Notes: generated from the letters alone by a model not told the origin. 64,000 nt of DNA from SIG440 sp045646865 (GCA_045646865.1 JAZRLM010000007.1:1-64000); one strand, 5' to 3'; numbered from the stretch's first letter, positions 1 through 8,832 are shown. Translations and numbers: made by a program.

Positions 1-351
1 CTCAATTTCTGTATCCTTGAACGGAATTGGAACCCAACTTTCACTCCAAGCCTCATACTGACCTGCAAGGTAACCGTCTGCCTCGCCACTCGCATTAAAG
101 GTAACATCCTTGTTTACTGTAAAAACAAAGTCTGCATACCAACTGCCGTACGCTTCAAGCTGTTCTGCTGTTGCTTCATTCGCTTTAAAGTTCATAGCAA
201 ATGTAAGGGCAGGGTCTGTCATCTCGGTTACATCCAATTTGGTAATGGTTGCGGTTGGCAACGCTACTGCCGGTGTGTCTGCAAAAACAAATACGTTAGA
301 CATAGTCAGGAGCATTGTTAATGCCAAAATAATTGATAAAGTTTTTTTCAT
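1..351 (-). CDS. Secreted protein, N-terminal part (cut by window edge)
   Basis: The reading frame is open from an ATG at 351 to base 1, giving 117 codons with no stop, so the C-terminus lies outside the window. The first 24 or so residues form a typical Sec signal peptide (MKK, a hydrophobic run, then a VFA-D cleavage site). The mature part begins with a mix of beta-type sequence and many Trp, Tyr and acidic residues. I do not recognise a named domain. It has its own promoter just upstream and lies downstream of the large Hint protein on the same strand, so both may be cell-surface or exported products. Function unknown. Confidence 0.75.
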   Translation of the reverse strand, partial: MKKTLSIILALTMLLTMSNVFVFADTPAVALPTATITKLDVTEMTDPALTFAMNFKANEATAEQLEAYGSWYADFVFTVNKDVTFNASGEADGYLAGQYEAWSESWVPIPFKDTEIE

Positions 352-383
352 ATTCTTTCGTCCTTTCTTATATGATTTATAAT

Positions 384-412
384 ATTTTACTATTTTATTT
401 ATAAAAAGTCAA
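384..412 (-). promoter_or_regulatory. Sigma-A promoter for the secreted protein
   Basis: Read on the minus strand, the sequence is TTGACT, 17 bases, TAAAAT, ending about 30 bases before the ATG at 351. Hexamers and spacing fit the housekeeping promoter. Confidence 0.6.
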
Positions 413-543
413 TATATTATACATTTTACGCAGCTTTTTCAAAGTTTTTTGAGTCAGTCATAAAATTGATTTTCACCTCCGGTAAACCTATTTGTATAAT
501 ATATTTTCATAATTTAAAATGTCAATTACATATCTTGAATTGC

Positions 544-3500
544 TCAAAAATCGTTATTGTTGGTAAGCCATTTTTCAATCAAGCTAAGGATACCCTCATA
601 AGTAAACTGCCCTTTACCTACTGCAACCTTCATATATTTAACGTTGAACGCATCGAATAACTCAGGGGTTAGGTAACCCTCAAAATCCTTGTAGGTATAA
701 AGACCGTATCTTTCAATGTCTTGATTAACATTCTTATATGTAAGATTTTCACCAACATCAAAATAATTAAACAATCCTGTATCCTGTGTTTCAAAGTCTG
801 TTGTCAGCATACCTTCAGCAATAATGTTATAGTGCCCTGAAGAAATAATACCATATGCGTCGGTGTTTTCCTGTCTTATTTTGTACCCTACAAGCTTCAC
901 TGCATTATATCCATACTCGCCAATCTTCACAAACCTGTGACCTACAAGCGTCTCGACAGTATCGGCAGCAACGTTGACATACCTGTTTTCATCTGCATCA
1001 AAGAACTGATGCAGGTTAACAACACTTACTGCAGTGCTATCTTCAAACATTAAATCTATAATAGTGTTATCGCAAGTACCATGATTAAAGATTATTGCCG
1101 CTTTGGCTTTGTCGTATGTTCCCTCATAGAAGTTCCACACTAAAAGTTCATCTTCATATGTAACCTGATCAATCCTCTTATAACTGCCGTCTGAAAGTGC
1201 AACTAATGCATCACCAGTTACACAAGTTGGTGGCGCTTTGCCGTTAACAGTATCAAAAGTTGCCCAATATACCTCTTTACTTGCTGTCCCACTCCACGTC
1301 ATTTGCTTTGTTATTATCTGACCATTCGGATCTGTGAAAGTATAATTTATCTTTATATTAAAAGTTGTCTTATTATTGTCGGCGTAGCTACCGCTGTCTA
1401 ATTGTTGTGGATAAATATAAACCTTGCCTTCATAAGTAGTAAACTGGTGTGTTGTTGCACCGACCTTCCATCCGGACACATACTGCATTGCAAGTGTTGA
1501 GCCGTCAGCCAGTGTGCAGGTAAATGCATTGGCGTTGGCATTGTTGCTTCCTGTAGGAATAGCTGTTGTTCCGCTGAAATTTTTTTGAATGAGCTCTCCA
1601 TTCTTGTTATAATAATTAATTTTTATTCCCTCGTAAATCGGAACCGCATTTCCATAGTCAGGATCGCCAGTTTTGGGATAAACTACGTAGACACAATTTG
1701 TTGCCGCATCAAACGTGTAACTTCCGCCCATATTCCACACAGGAGCAGGAAAGGCAAGAGTTGCAACCTCTATGGTAACTGTCCAAGCGTATTCAATCTC
1801 TCCGGCAATAGGGTTTCCGTCTTTATCATAACCGCAATCTTTTGTTTTTACTTTGAAAATAAGCTTTTGTTTTGCGCCATCTGCAGACTTTATTGTAACC
1901 GAATCATCCGGGATTTCTGTGCCGTTTAAATACTTTTTATAATCTAATGCTGTACCATTTTTATCAATTGTAACCTTTGATAAATCCAAGGTTTTTGAAG
2001 CTCCGGTAATACCGATTTTCAGAGTACCGTTCGATTCATTATATACGCAATAGGTATCATTTGCATCATTGGCATCGTCTGCATCATTATTTTGCGAGTT
2101 ATCAAAATTAAACCCCGGAGCGATAGGATTAAATCCCGTTGATGTATAAACAGGTACTGCTAAATTGCTGTCGCTTATTGAATTGCCCCCGACTGTATTC
2201 ACTTTTGAATACACACCTCCGGCAACCCCCGCGACTGTTGCATCACAGGTTTCATAGTCAACAGTTGCTCTGTTGTCGTAAATTTTCGATGTGTCCCAGT
2301 TGCAGGCATATATAAACGCCATATTTACATAGGGAGCAGTCCCTCCATTTAAATAATGCCAGTATTTGCTGAATTTATTGTTGGTAAAGAATTTGGGGAA
2401 GGATGACTGATAGTTTGAAGGAACAATTCTACTCCATTGTTCCTGACAAATCCAGTTATACTGGTTAAGTTCACCTTCGATATTAATATCCACAATGCCA
2501 GAATCAACTACAACGCCAAGTCCGTGTACAGTTTTGCCCTTGCCGTAGGAGTCGGCAACATCCGCTTGTACCGTTGTAAGATTTCGCAAAGTCACCGAGG
2601 AGCCTGAACATATCTGCATATTAGCGTATGTCCCGCCCGAAAGGGTCGTGTCTTCGATAATAACATTGTTTCCGCCGTTCAAACAGAGAGCTGTGCGCGA
2701 GCCTGAAATATATGAGTTGCTGATTGTACAGTTTCCTCCATATACAATTACACTATTTTTAAAGTAGCGCATATTAGATCCATTACCATAATCCGGGTCA
2801 CTTGAATCTGTAATTTTTGCCTGATCACGGTAAATATACATTTCGGGATAAACCGGACCCACAATTTTTACGTTATCAAGATTGCCACCATTGGCTGAGC
2901 CGGAATACTGAGCTGTACCGAGACTGATATATCCGCTAAACCCACCTACGCTTTGAAGATATATTGTTGGAAGGGTAACTGTAAAGCCGTTTCCGTAAAA
3001 GGTGTGTCCGTTTGATACAGCAAATGTTCCTGAAATATTGTTAAGAAGAACAACATCGTTTGCTGATACATTTTCAGCCTTTGTAATATTCTTTGCATCA
3101 ATTACTTCAAGTAGCAGGGCCTCGGCCTTGCTGTTATCATCCTTTATGCTCACCGACACAACGCCTGTGCCACTAAATTTGATTGTTCCCAATGACCAGT
3201 CTGTTGTATTGGGTGTATAAGTCCCGATTGCATTACCTTCTTTTGTTGCAATTTCAACCTTCACATCAGAAATCGGGACAGTCGATTCGTTTACCGCAAA
3301 CAAGCTTGACAGGCTTACATTATTTTTGTTGCCGATACGATATAAATAATCGTCGGTATTTTCAAACTTTGTGTAGTATCTGTCAACAGGTTCAATTACC
3401 CTTACATACGAATATGCAGGGATGCAGAAATCATAATCGAACGCCATCAGTTTTATAAGACCTGTTGCGTTAAATGTTAATGTTGCATTTCTCCAGTCCA

Positions 3501-4119
3501 ATGTGTTTGCCGCAAAATCCATATCAACAGCAGCGCTATCCAAGGAAGCACCTGAAACATTAAAGAACTCGCTGTTAACCTGTGCTCCATTTACGGTTTC
3601 AAATACATCAGATGCTAACACAGGATTGCCTTTTACTACAACTAAGGGGTTTTCCTGAGTTACGTCCTTTGCTGCAGTTAATTTTTGCACAAAGCCTTCG
3701 TCTGCTGCAAAAACTTTATTTAAAACGCCGTTAGGGGTTAATACCGGTTTTAATGTAAGCTCTTCCCACGCAAAAACCTTAATTGTGTTGACGCCATCCA
3801 CAGAAATTGAATTATTCATTGTATGTATTACGCTGTCCTTGTTTTCTGCAGTCACCGTGGTGGTTTCCCAAACCACATTTGTAACAAGCCTGTCGTCAGC
3901 ATCGTATCCCGCCATTATTATGTTAATGTTTCCTTCATTAGAAGAAGAAAAACGCAACTTTGCTTTTATATTTTTAACTGTACCTATCTCGTATATTGCC
4001 TGATTTGTATCAGCATTTAAAAAGACTGCCGAGTTAATGCTTGTATCAGCAAAGATTGTTTGCGGGAGTATAAGAATTAGAAAAAAAATTGATAATAAAA
4101 AGAACAGTTTTCTTCTCAT
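544..4119 (-). CDS. Large secreted protein with C-terminal Hint domain
   Basis: The 1191-residue start at 4119 is chosen because it gives a signal peptide (MRRKLFFLLS onward, cleavage near residue 24) and has an AGAAAGGG ribosome site; an upstream in-frame start at 4164 lacks this. Residues about 455-545 have the repetitive short-strand pattern of a right-handed beta-helix. A low-complexity Asp-Asn-Ala linker lies near residue 685. At residue 966 a Hint module begins: CVTGDALVALSDG matches intein/hedgehog block A with a Cys nucleophile, a block-B-like His follows (VVNLHQFF), and a block-F-like GHYNIIAEGM occurs near residue 1096. There is no terminal His-Asn or extein; about 80 more residues follow. 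In the family, the Hint fold does an N-to-S acyl shift and self-cleavage. Here the target of cleavage is unknown. Confidence 0.8.
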   Translation of the reverse strand: MRRKLFFLLSIFFLILILPQTIFADTSINSAVFLNADTNQAIYEIGTVKNIKAKLRFSSSNEGNINIIMAGYDADDRLVTNVVWETTTVTAENKDSVIHTMNNSISVDGVNTIKVFAWEELTLKPVLTPNGVLNKVFAADEGFVQKLTAAKDVTQENPLVVVKGNPVLASDVFETVNGAQVNSEFFNVSGASLDSAAVDMDFAANTLDWRNATLTFNATGLIKLMAFDYDFCIPAYSYVRVIEPVDRYYTKFENTDDYLYRIGNKNNVSLSSLFAVNESTVPISDVKVEIATKEGNAIGTYTPNTTDWSLGTIKFSGTGVVSVSIKDDNSKAEALLLEVIDAKNITKAENVSANDVVLLNNISGTFAVSNGHTFYGNGFTVTLPTIYLQSVGGFSGYISLGTAQYSGSANGGNLDNVKIVGPVYPEMYIYRDQAKITDSSDPDYGNGSNMRYFKNSVIVYGGNCTISNSYISGSRTALCLNGGNNVIIEDTTLSGGTYANMQICSGSSVTLRNLTTVQADVADSYGKGKTVHGLGVVVDSGIVDINIEGELNQYNWICQEQWSRIVPSNYQSSFPKFFTNNKFSKYWHYLNGGTAPYVNMAFIYACNWDTSKIYDNRATVDYETCDATVAGVAGGVYSKVNTVGGNSISDSNLAVPVYTSTGFNPIAPGFNFDNSQNNDADDANDANDTYCVYNESNGTLKIGITGASKTLDLSKVTIDKNGTALDYKKYLNGTEIPDDSVTIKSADGAKQKLIFKVKTKDCGYDKDGNPIAGEIEYAWTVTIEVATLAFPAPVWNMGGSYTFDAATNCVYVVYPKTGDPDYGNAVPIYEGIKINYYNKNGELIQKNFSGTTAIPTGSNNANANAFTCTLADGSTLAMQYVSGWKVGATTHQFTTYEGKVYIYPQQLDSGSYADNNKTTFNIKINYTFTDPNGQIITKQMTWSGTASKEVYWATFDTVNGKAPPTCVTGDALVALSDGSYKRIDQVTYEDELLVWNFYEGTYDKAKAAIIFNHGTCDNTIIDLMFEDSTAVSVVNLHQFFDADENRYVNVAADTVETLVGHRFVKIGEYGYNAVKLVGYKIRQENTDAYGIISSGHYNIIAEGMLTTDFETQDTGLFNYFDVGENLTYKNVNQDIERYGLYTYKDFEGYLTPELFDAFNVKYMKVAVGKGQFTYEGILSLIEKWLTNNNDF

Positions 4120-4170
4120 TTTTAACAACCCTTTCTTATGTCCGTTATTTTTGCACATATACACAAGTTA

Positions 4171-4199
4171 ATTTTATCACCGTAACCGCATTATGTCAA
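4171..4199 (-). promoter_or_regulatory. Sigma-A promoter for the Hint protein gene
   Basis: Minus-strand TTGACA, 17 bases, TAAAAT, about 50 bases before the ATG at 4119. The -35 hexamer is perfect. Confidence 0.65.
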
Positions 4200-4343
4200 C
4201 TCCAGGCTCATTTCTTTCGCCCGCAAATATGGTAATTTTTTGCTATTGTGCGCCATTTTCCCACTTTTTGCAACAACTTTGCATCTCTTCTTGTTATTTT
4301 CCTTTTTGCATAGCACCAACGTAACAATATGTAACGTTTTTTA

Positions 4344-4362
4344 TTGTAACATATTGTTACAA
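4344..4362. promoter_or_regulatory. Inverted-repeat operator upstream of XRE regulator
   Basis: TTGTAAC, five bases, GTTACAA is a clean dyad 20 bases before the XRE gene start. Two further GTAAC half-sites lie at 4321-4335. The position suggests autorepression by the regulator; binding is inferred only. Confidence 0.5.
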
Positions 4363-4382
4363 TAAAGTCAAGAGGTGTTTTT

Positions 4383-4589
4383 ATGAAGGGGTTAAAGATT
4401 GTAAGAAAAGCAAAAAACTTAAATCAGCTTAAGGTCGCTATGGATTTAAACATTTCCCGCGAGGCGTTGTCCCATTATGAAAACGGAAAACGCGAACCCA
4501 GTCTTGATATGCTTAATAAACTTTCAAAATATTTTAATGTTTCTATAGATTTTCTGATAAACGGAGAGGAATTTAAAAAACGCTTCTAG
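4383..4589 (+). CDS. XRE-family helix-turn-helix regulator
   Basis: A 68-residue protein that is almost only a lambda-Cro-type helix-turn-helix: the recognition region around NQLKVAMDLNISREALSHYE and the closing helix ending VSIDFLINGEE are typical of single-domain XRE repressors. An AGAGGTG ribosome site precedes the ATG. It is divergent from the Hint protein gene; the shared 260-base gap holds the Hint gene promoter and the GTAAC/GTTAC dyads, so it may control itself and possibly that gene. The ligand, if any, is unknown. Confidence 0.85.
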   Translation: MKGLKIVRKAKNLNQLKVAMDLNISREALSHYENGKREPSLDMLNKLSKYFNVSIDFLINGEEFKKRF

Positions 4590-4640
4590 AATTTTCATAT
4601 CTTTTCTATTCCTTGTGCTGTTAATTTGCCGGTTTTCCTG

Positions 4641-5780
4641 TCATGATAATAATATGGTTTGAGAAATAAGCTTTGCTCGTTTTTCAAGTGAATCAATATC
4701 TGCGTATTCATCAACAGTATGACAAAAATCGCCGGTTGTTCCTATACCGCAAACCGTGGGGACACCTGCAATAACAGAATATGCCGCATCTGATCCGCCG
4801 CCGCTTGTACAATAATCTCCAATTTTTTCAAGATGACATTCATTGGCAGCTTTTTTGATTTTTTCAAAAAGCGCGATGTTGCCATCTAGTTTTTCCATCG
4901 GCATTCTTTCACTATCAATAGTTAATGTAGATTTTGTTCCGCCGATATAGTCGGTATCTACGACTTTTTTTACAACTGCAAGTGCCTTTTCTTTTTCTTC
5001 GGCACATTTCACGCGGATATCCACCTGAAAACTGCAATGTGGTGCAACAATATTGATTCGTTCACCGCCTGCTATAAGATTGCAACTGTAAGTAATGCCT
5101 TCTTTCTCGCTGCTTTGCTGAATATTAATAATCTTGTGTGCTGCTTCCTGAATTGCATTTATGCCGGCAAAATAATCTATCCCCGAATGAGATGCCCTGC
5201 CTTGGACATCAATTGTAAGCCTTATGATTCCGCTGCGGGCAACAAGGATTTCGCCCATCCTTCCAACCTCACAACAAAATGCACTCTTAAAACCTGCAGA
5301 CATATTTTTTAAAATTTCAACACCTTTGCCCTCCGAAAGGTGATTGTCAACCTCTTCGTCAGAACTGATAATAAGACGTAAATGATTTTTATACCCATTT
5401 TCACGAAGAGCTTTCATAGACAAAAGCGCAACAGCGATTCCGCCTTTGCAATCAATAACTCCGGGACCATATATCTTTCCGTCGGCTATTTTTACAACCT
5501 CATCGCCAAAGGCTCCTATGCCAAAAACAGTATCCGAATGTGCGATATATATATACCCTTTTTCGGCACCTTCGTTTGCGTCAATTACAATATAATCGGC
5601 TGCTTTATCAAAGGAAAATCTTTTGCAGGAAAAACCTTCGGAAAGTGCAAATTTTTCAATACAGTCAACCGCAGAATTAACCGCATCTTTATTATTGCTG
5701 TTTCCTTCACATTTACAAACATTTACCCAGAAATCAATATATCTGTCTATATTTTTCTCTATATAATCAAAAACACTCAT
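4641..5780 (-). CDS. M20-family metallopeptidase
   Basis: A 379-residue cytoplasmic enzyme of the M20 (ArgE/DapE/carboxypeptidase G2) family, which removes an acyl or amino-acid group using two metal ions. Visible ligands and catalytic residues are H81 and D83 (HSDTVFG), D110 (GVIDCKGG), E142-E143 (SDEEV), E171, the dimerisation-domain H198 (RASHSG), and H354 near the C-terminus (FCHTVDEY). All expected positions are filled, so it should be active. No signal peptide is present. The substrate cannot be read from the sequence; a glutamate-releasing carboxypeptidase or a deacylase are both possible. It stands alone and is convergent with the XRE gene. Confidence 0.85.
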   Translation of the reverse strand: MSVFDYIEKNIDRYIDFWVNVCKCEGNSNNKDAVNSAVDCIEKFALSEGFSCKRFSFDKAADYIVIDANEGAEKGYIYIAHSDTVFGIGAFGDEVVKIADGKIYGPGVIDCKGGIAVALLSMKALRENGYKNHLRLIISSDEEVDNHLSEGKGVEILKNMSAGFKSAFCCEVGRMGEILVARSGIIRLTIDVQGRASHSGIDYFAGINAIQEAAHKIINIQQSSEKEGITYSCNLIAGGERINIVAPHCSFQVDIRVKCAEEKEKALAVVKKVVDTDYIGGTKSTLTIDSERMPMEKLDGNIALFEKIKKAANECHLEKIGDYCTSGGGSDAAYSVIAGVPTVCGIGTTGDFCHTVDEYADIDSLEKRAKLISQTILLS

Positions 5781-5816
5781 TTAAATTCTCCCCACAATTA
5801 ATACTTTCCGCTAAGT

Positions 5817-5853
5817 AAAATCGACAAGATTCTCACGAGTCGTGTCGATTTTT
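5817..5853. terminator. Terminator-like hairpin
   Basis: AAAATCGACA and TGTCGATTTT arms flank a short loop, so the structure works in both directions. It lies between the ladder element and the M20 gene. Its first 15 bases, AAAATCGACAAGATT, are identical to the left arm of the hairpin behind tRNA-Glu at 51961, suggesting a repeated terminator family. Confidence 0.5.
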
Positions 5854-5892
5854 AAAGGAACGATATGATTTTACTGTCAGCATTATTTTCCA

Positions 5893-6052
5893 ATGAATTG
5901 ACAACTTTGTTGTCATGAATTGGCTACGCCATGAATTGTTGCAAGCAACATGAATTGAATTTCCTTTTAGTGCATCGATAGGTGCAATTCATGAGCCGTA
6001 AGGCTCAATTCATGAAAGCTCAGATTTCAATTCGTGCCGACAGGCAATTCAT
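5893..6052. repeat. Symmetric ladder of mini-hairpins with ATGAATTG/CAATTCAT rungs
   Basis: Four copies of ATGAATTG (5893, 5915, 5931, 5950) are followed by four copies of the complement CAATTCAT (5985, 6006, 6028 with one change, 6045). Between consecutive copies sits a different small hairpin: ACAAC-ttt-GTTGT, GGC-tac-GCC, GTTGC-aa-GCAAC on the left; GAGCC-gtaa-GGCTC, GAAA-TTTC and TGCC-gaca-GGCA on the right; the apex is TGCATC-gata-GGTGCA. The whole can fold as four 8-bp stems joined by three four-way junctions and closed by an apical hairpin. It contains no open frame. Together with the hairpins on each side it fills the 319-base gap between the M20 gene and ssrA. Not a CRISPR. I do not know a name for it. 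Confidence 0.8.
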
Positions 6053-6054
6053 TT

Positions 6055-6097
6055 AAAAAGAGATAAATTTTACCGGCAGCAAAATTTATCTCTTTTT
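6055..6097 (-). terminator. ssrA terminator
   Basis: A 17-bp perfect stem (arms AAAAAGAGATAAATTTT and its complement) with a 9-base loop and T tracts at both ends lies 3 bases past the tmRNA 3' end. Confidence 0.85.
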
Positions 6098-6099
6098 CA

Positions 6100-6449
6100 T
6101 GGTGGAGGCGAGGGGAGTTGAACCCCTGTCCGAAAACCTATTCATATCCGGCGCTACGAGTGTAGTTTGTGGTCAGATTTCCCGCTTATTACAGCCCACA
6201 AACAAACTGTAATAAACGGTAGCTTCATAAGTTCATGATCCAATCAAAGCTTTTCGGATTCACGTTCACCGCTAGCGTTGATACCCGGATTTCCCGTCGC
6301 GGTAACAGAAAGCGGGCAGCGCCTATAACTTAGGCAGCGTAAGCTAAATTCTTATTAGCGTTTAATTTTAAGTTTGACATTAATAACGCAGTTGCCGCTG
6401 CGACTCGCTCCAAATACTTCAAAATCCCCGTCGAAACCATTACGCCCCC
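6100..6449 (-). ncRNA. ssrA: Transfer-messenger RNA
   Basis: Read on the minus strand, the RNA starts GGGGGCG and ends CGCCTCCACCA, forming the 7-bp acceptor stem plus encoded CCA; a T-arm GGGGTTCAACTCCCC precedes it. The 5' region has the conserved GTAATGGTTTCGACGGGGAT. The tag frame lies at 6359-6330 on the minus strand and reads ANKNLAYAA followed by TAA, ending with the usual AA degron. tmRNA rescues stalled ribosomes and marks the product for proteolysis, together with SmpB, whose gene ends only 10 bases upstream. That tight spacing suggests co-transcription with smpB from its promoter, followed by processing. Confidence 0.95.
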
Positions 6450-6459
6450 ATATTTAAAT

Positions 6460-6930
6460 CTATCTAAGTTGTTCCTTCAAGGCTCGATCGATATTCCGCT
6501 TTGCATCACGCTCGGCGATTGCATCGCGTTTATCATAGTTCTTTTTGCCTCGGCACAGACCAAGCGCAACTTTAACATATGCCCCCTTAAAATATACCTC
6601 CAACGGAATCAATGTGTATCCCTGCTGTTGAGTAAGACCAATAAGCTTGTTTATTTCCCTGCGATGCAGCAAAAGCTTGCGGGGTCTTAAAGGGTCTTTA
6701 TTAAATATGTTTCCCTTTTCGTATGGCGAAATATGCATTCCTATAAGAATTGCCTCGCCGGTTTTTACCGAAACATAACTATCTTTAAGGTTTATCTTTC
6801 CCTCACGAACAGACTTTACCTCGGTGCCGAATAAGGAAATTCCGGTTTCATATGTCTCGTCCACAAAATAATCGTGAAACGCTTTTTTGTTTTTTGAAAC
6901 AGATTTGATTTTTGTTCTATCTGTTGCCAT
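6460..6930 (-). CDS. smpB: SsrA-binding protein SmpB
   Basis: The 156-residue protein matches the SmpB family over its full length: an oligonucleotide-binding barrel with GTEVKSVREGKINLKDSYV, the LLLHRREI segment that contacts tmRNA, and the positively charged C-terminal tail (KKNYDKRDAI onward) that enters the ribosomal mRNA channel. It binds the tRNA-like end of tmRNA and delivers it to stalled ribosomes. The partner RNA gene lies directly downstream. Confidence 0.95.
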   Translation of the reverse strand: MATDRTKIKSVSKNKKAFHDYFVDETYETGISLFGTEVKSVREGKINLKDSYVSVKTGEAILIGMHISPYEKGNIFNKDPLRPRKLLLHRREINKLIGLTQQQGYTLIPLEVYFKGAYVKVALGLCRGKKNYDKRDAIAERDAKRNIDRALKEQLR

Positions 6931-6970
6931 AAGACATATCCACCTCCTTTCTTCGACATCGGGTAAATTA

Positions 6971-6999
6971 AGTATACCCCATTATCAACAATTAGTCAA
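6971..6999 (-). promoter_or_regulatory. Sigma-A promoter for smpB-ssrA
   Basis: Minus-strand TTGACT, 17 bases, TATACT, about 40 bases before the smpB start. Confidence 0.65.
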
Positions 7000-7040
7000 T
7001 GTCAAATGTTTTTATTTTTTGTCTCATTTTGGTAACAAAT

Positions 7041-8813
7041 TTATAACGCATTCATTGGTAATTTAATTATTACACGAGTAAATTCGCCAAGTTTACTTTC
7101 CATTGAAATTGTTCCCTTATGATTTTCGATAATTTCTTTTGCAATGGCAAGACCCAAGCCCGTGCCGCCCTGCTCACGGGAGCGGGCTTTGTCAACACGG
7201 TAAAATCGCTCAAAAATATGGTCAATATCCCCCTCGGGAATACCAATGCCATTATCTTCAATCTTAATGTATACCTCGTTATTTATAAATCCTGCGTACA
7301 CACCAATTGTTCCTTTCTCCGGCGTGTATTTCATTGAATTGGATACTATATTCTTAACAGCACGTTCAAGCTGAAATCTGTCGGCATAAACCATAGGAAC
7401 TGCATTTACCACATTAAAAAGCAACTCCTGATTTTTATTTTCAGCTTCAACGCGAAAGGTTTCAACCACCTCTCTCAGCATTTCTCCCAAATCAAATGCC
7501 TCCATATTCATTTCAACACTTTGAGCATCAAATTTAGAAAGGGTAAGCAGATTTTTAACAAGATTTGTCATCTTTGATGTTTCGTTTTGAATGGTCTTTA
7601 AAAACGAGATTTCCATATCCTCGTCCACCGGATAATTGTCAAGAAGGGTTTCGGTATATGTGCCGATAGTTGTAAGAGGAGTCTTTAATTCGTGCGAAAC
7701 CTCAGCAACAAACTTTTTTCGGGATCTGTCAAGATTAAATGCCTCGGTAACATCGCTGAAAACACAAATCACACCGGCAACAACATTCTCTTCCATTTTG
7801 AACGGCAGAAAATATGCCTTGATGTGCTTGTTATTTATCTCAATTTCGCGGCTTTCTGCTCTGAATTTGGTAAGATACATAAATTCTGCCATACACACAT
7901 TTGAATTAAGGCCTTCAAAAAACTTATCAAATCTTATATCTTCAATTTCATCGATGTTCAACATATTTTTTGCCGCGCTGTTTATTGAGATTATTTCCTG
8001 TGTTGTACTGAACGCTATAATTCCGTTGTTAATATTTTCCAGAATAACTTCAAGCTTGTGCTTTTCTCCCGCAACAGCATTGATAGCATTTTTCATTACA
8101 CCGCCCATATAGTTGAAGGTTTCAACTAACGTTCCTATTTCATCCTGAGAAAAAACTTCAAGATTGGAGTCAAAGTTGCCCTCGGCAAAATCCTCCGCTT
8201 TTTCAGTAAGGATGGATATAGGGTTTGTTATGGTTTTTGAAAGGAAAAAGCCCAGCAAGACCGATGCCAGCGCACCGAACAAAAGCGCCTGAATTATGAT
8301 GTAAAGCATATTCCGAGTCAAAACATTTACGCCCTGCTTGTTATCCTTTACATAAATTATATAGTCATCTGCTCCGCCTTCAATGAAACAAGCATAATCC
8401 ATATATTCTGACGTAAATCGGGTGCTTTTGCCCACCTGCCCGTTCATTGCCTGCAGAATATTTGGTGTTTTTTCCAGCGTTTCGGCTCCTGTGCCCGTAG
8501 ACACAATTCGCGATGCATCCGCCGCATTAAGAACAGCACACTGACGTTGCTCCGATAGCCCAAGCTGACCGGAATACGCCGAAATAACCGTGTTTATACG
8601 GGTTACCTTCTCCTGACCTTGCAAGCCGGACGTAAGCGTTTCTGTCATAACAGTTGCGAATTCTCCGGATAAAACTTTATCCATTTGCTCGTTAAAAGAA
8701 TTGGTATACATTTTAACAATACTGTTAAACATATATGCCCCTATAACAAGCATAATTGCAAGAACCAATGCTACAAAAATCACAACTATTTTCCATTGCA
8801 TTTTTTTGAACAT
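7041..8813 (-). CDS. Membrane sensor histidine kinase (orphan)
   Basis: The 590-residue protein has the WalK/PhoR layout: TM helix 8-30, an extracytoplasmic sensor of about 135 residues, TM helix about 168-191, HAMP 192-245, a PAS domain about 255-355, HisKA with phospho-acceptor H374 (EVSHELKTPL), and an ATPase domain with N488/N492 in the N box, DNGIGIP at 520 and GGTGLGLAIA at 549. All catalytic motifs are intact. No response regulator lies in the window; instead the gene follows two glycosyltransferases with a 19-base gap and is probably the last gene of that operon. It may sense envelope state and regulate through a remote regulator, which is inference. Confidence 0.9.
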   Translation of the reverse strand: MFKKMQWKIVVIFVALVLAIMLVIGAYMFNSIVKMYTNSFNEQMDKVLSGEFATVMTETLTSGLQGQEKVTRINTVISAYSGQLGLSEQRQCAVLNAADASRIVSTGTGAETLEKTPNILQAMNGQVGKSTRFTSEYMDYACFIEGGADDYIIYVKDNKQGVNVLTRNMLYIIIQALLFGALASVLLGFFLSKTITNPISILTEKAEDFAEGNFDSNLEVFSQDEIGTLVETFNYMGGVMKNAINAVAGEKHKLEVILENINNGIIAFSTTQEIISINSAAKNMLNIDEIEDIRFDKFFEGLNSNVCMAEFMYLTKFRAESREIEINNKHIKAYFLPFKMEENVVAGVICVFSDVTEAFNLDRSRKKFVAEVSHELKTPLTTIGTYTETLLDNYPVDEDMEISFLKTIQNETSKMTNLVKNLLTLSKFDAQSVEMNMEAFDLGEMLREVVETFRVEAENKNQELLFNVVNAVPMVYADRFQLERAVKNIVSNSMKYTPEKGTIGVYAGFINNEVYIKIEDNGIGIPEGDIDHIFERFYRVDKARSREQGGTGLGLAIAKEIIENHKGTISMESKLGEFTRVIIKLPMNAL

Positions 8814-8832
8814 AACTTTGTTTCTCCATTAA

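Noticed and set aside
544..1224. Splicing intein in the large secreted protein
   Set aside because: No terminal His-Asn, no C-extein start residue and no endonuclease insert; a cleaving Hint domain fits better.
5893..6052. CRISPR array
   Set aside because: Repeats are 8 bases, spacers are self-complementary, and the second half is inverted; no cas genes are present.
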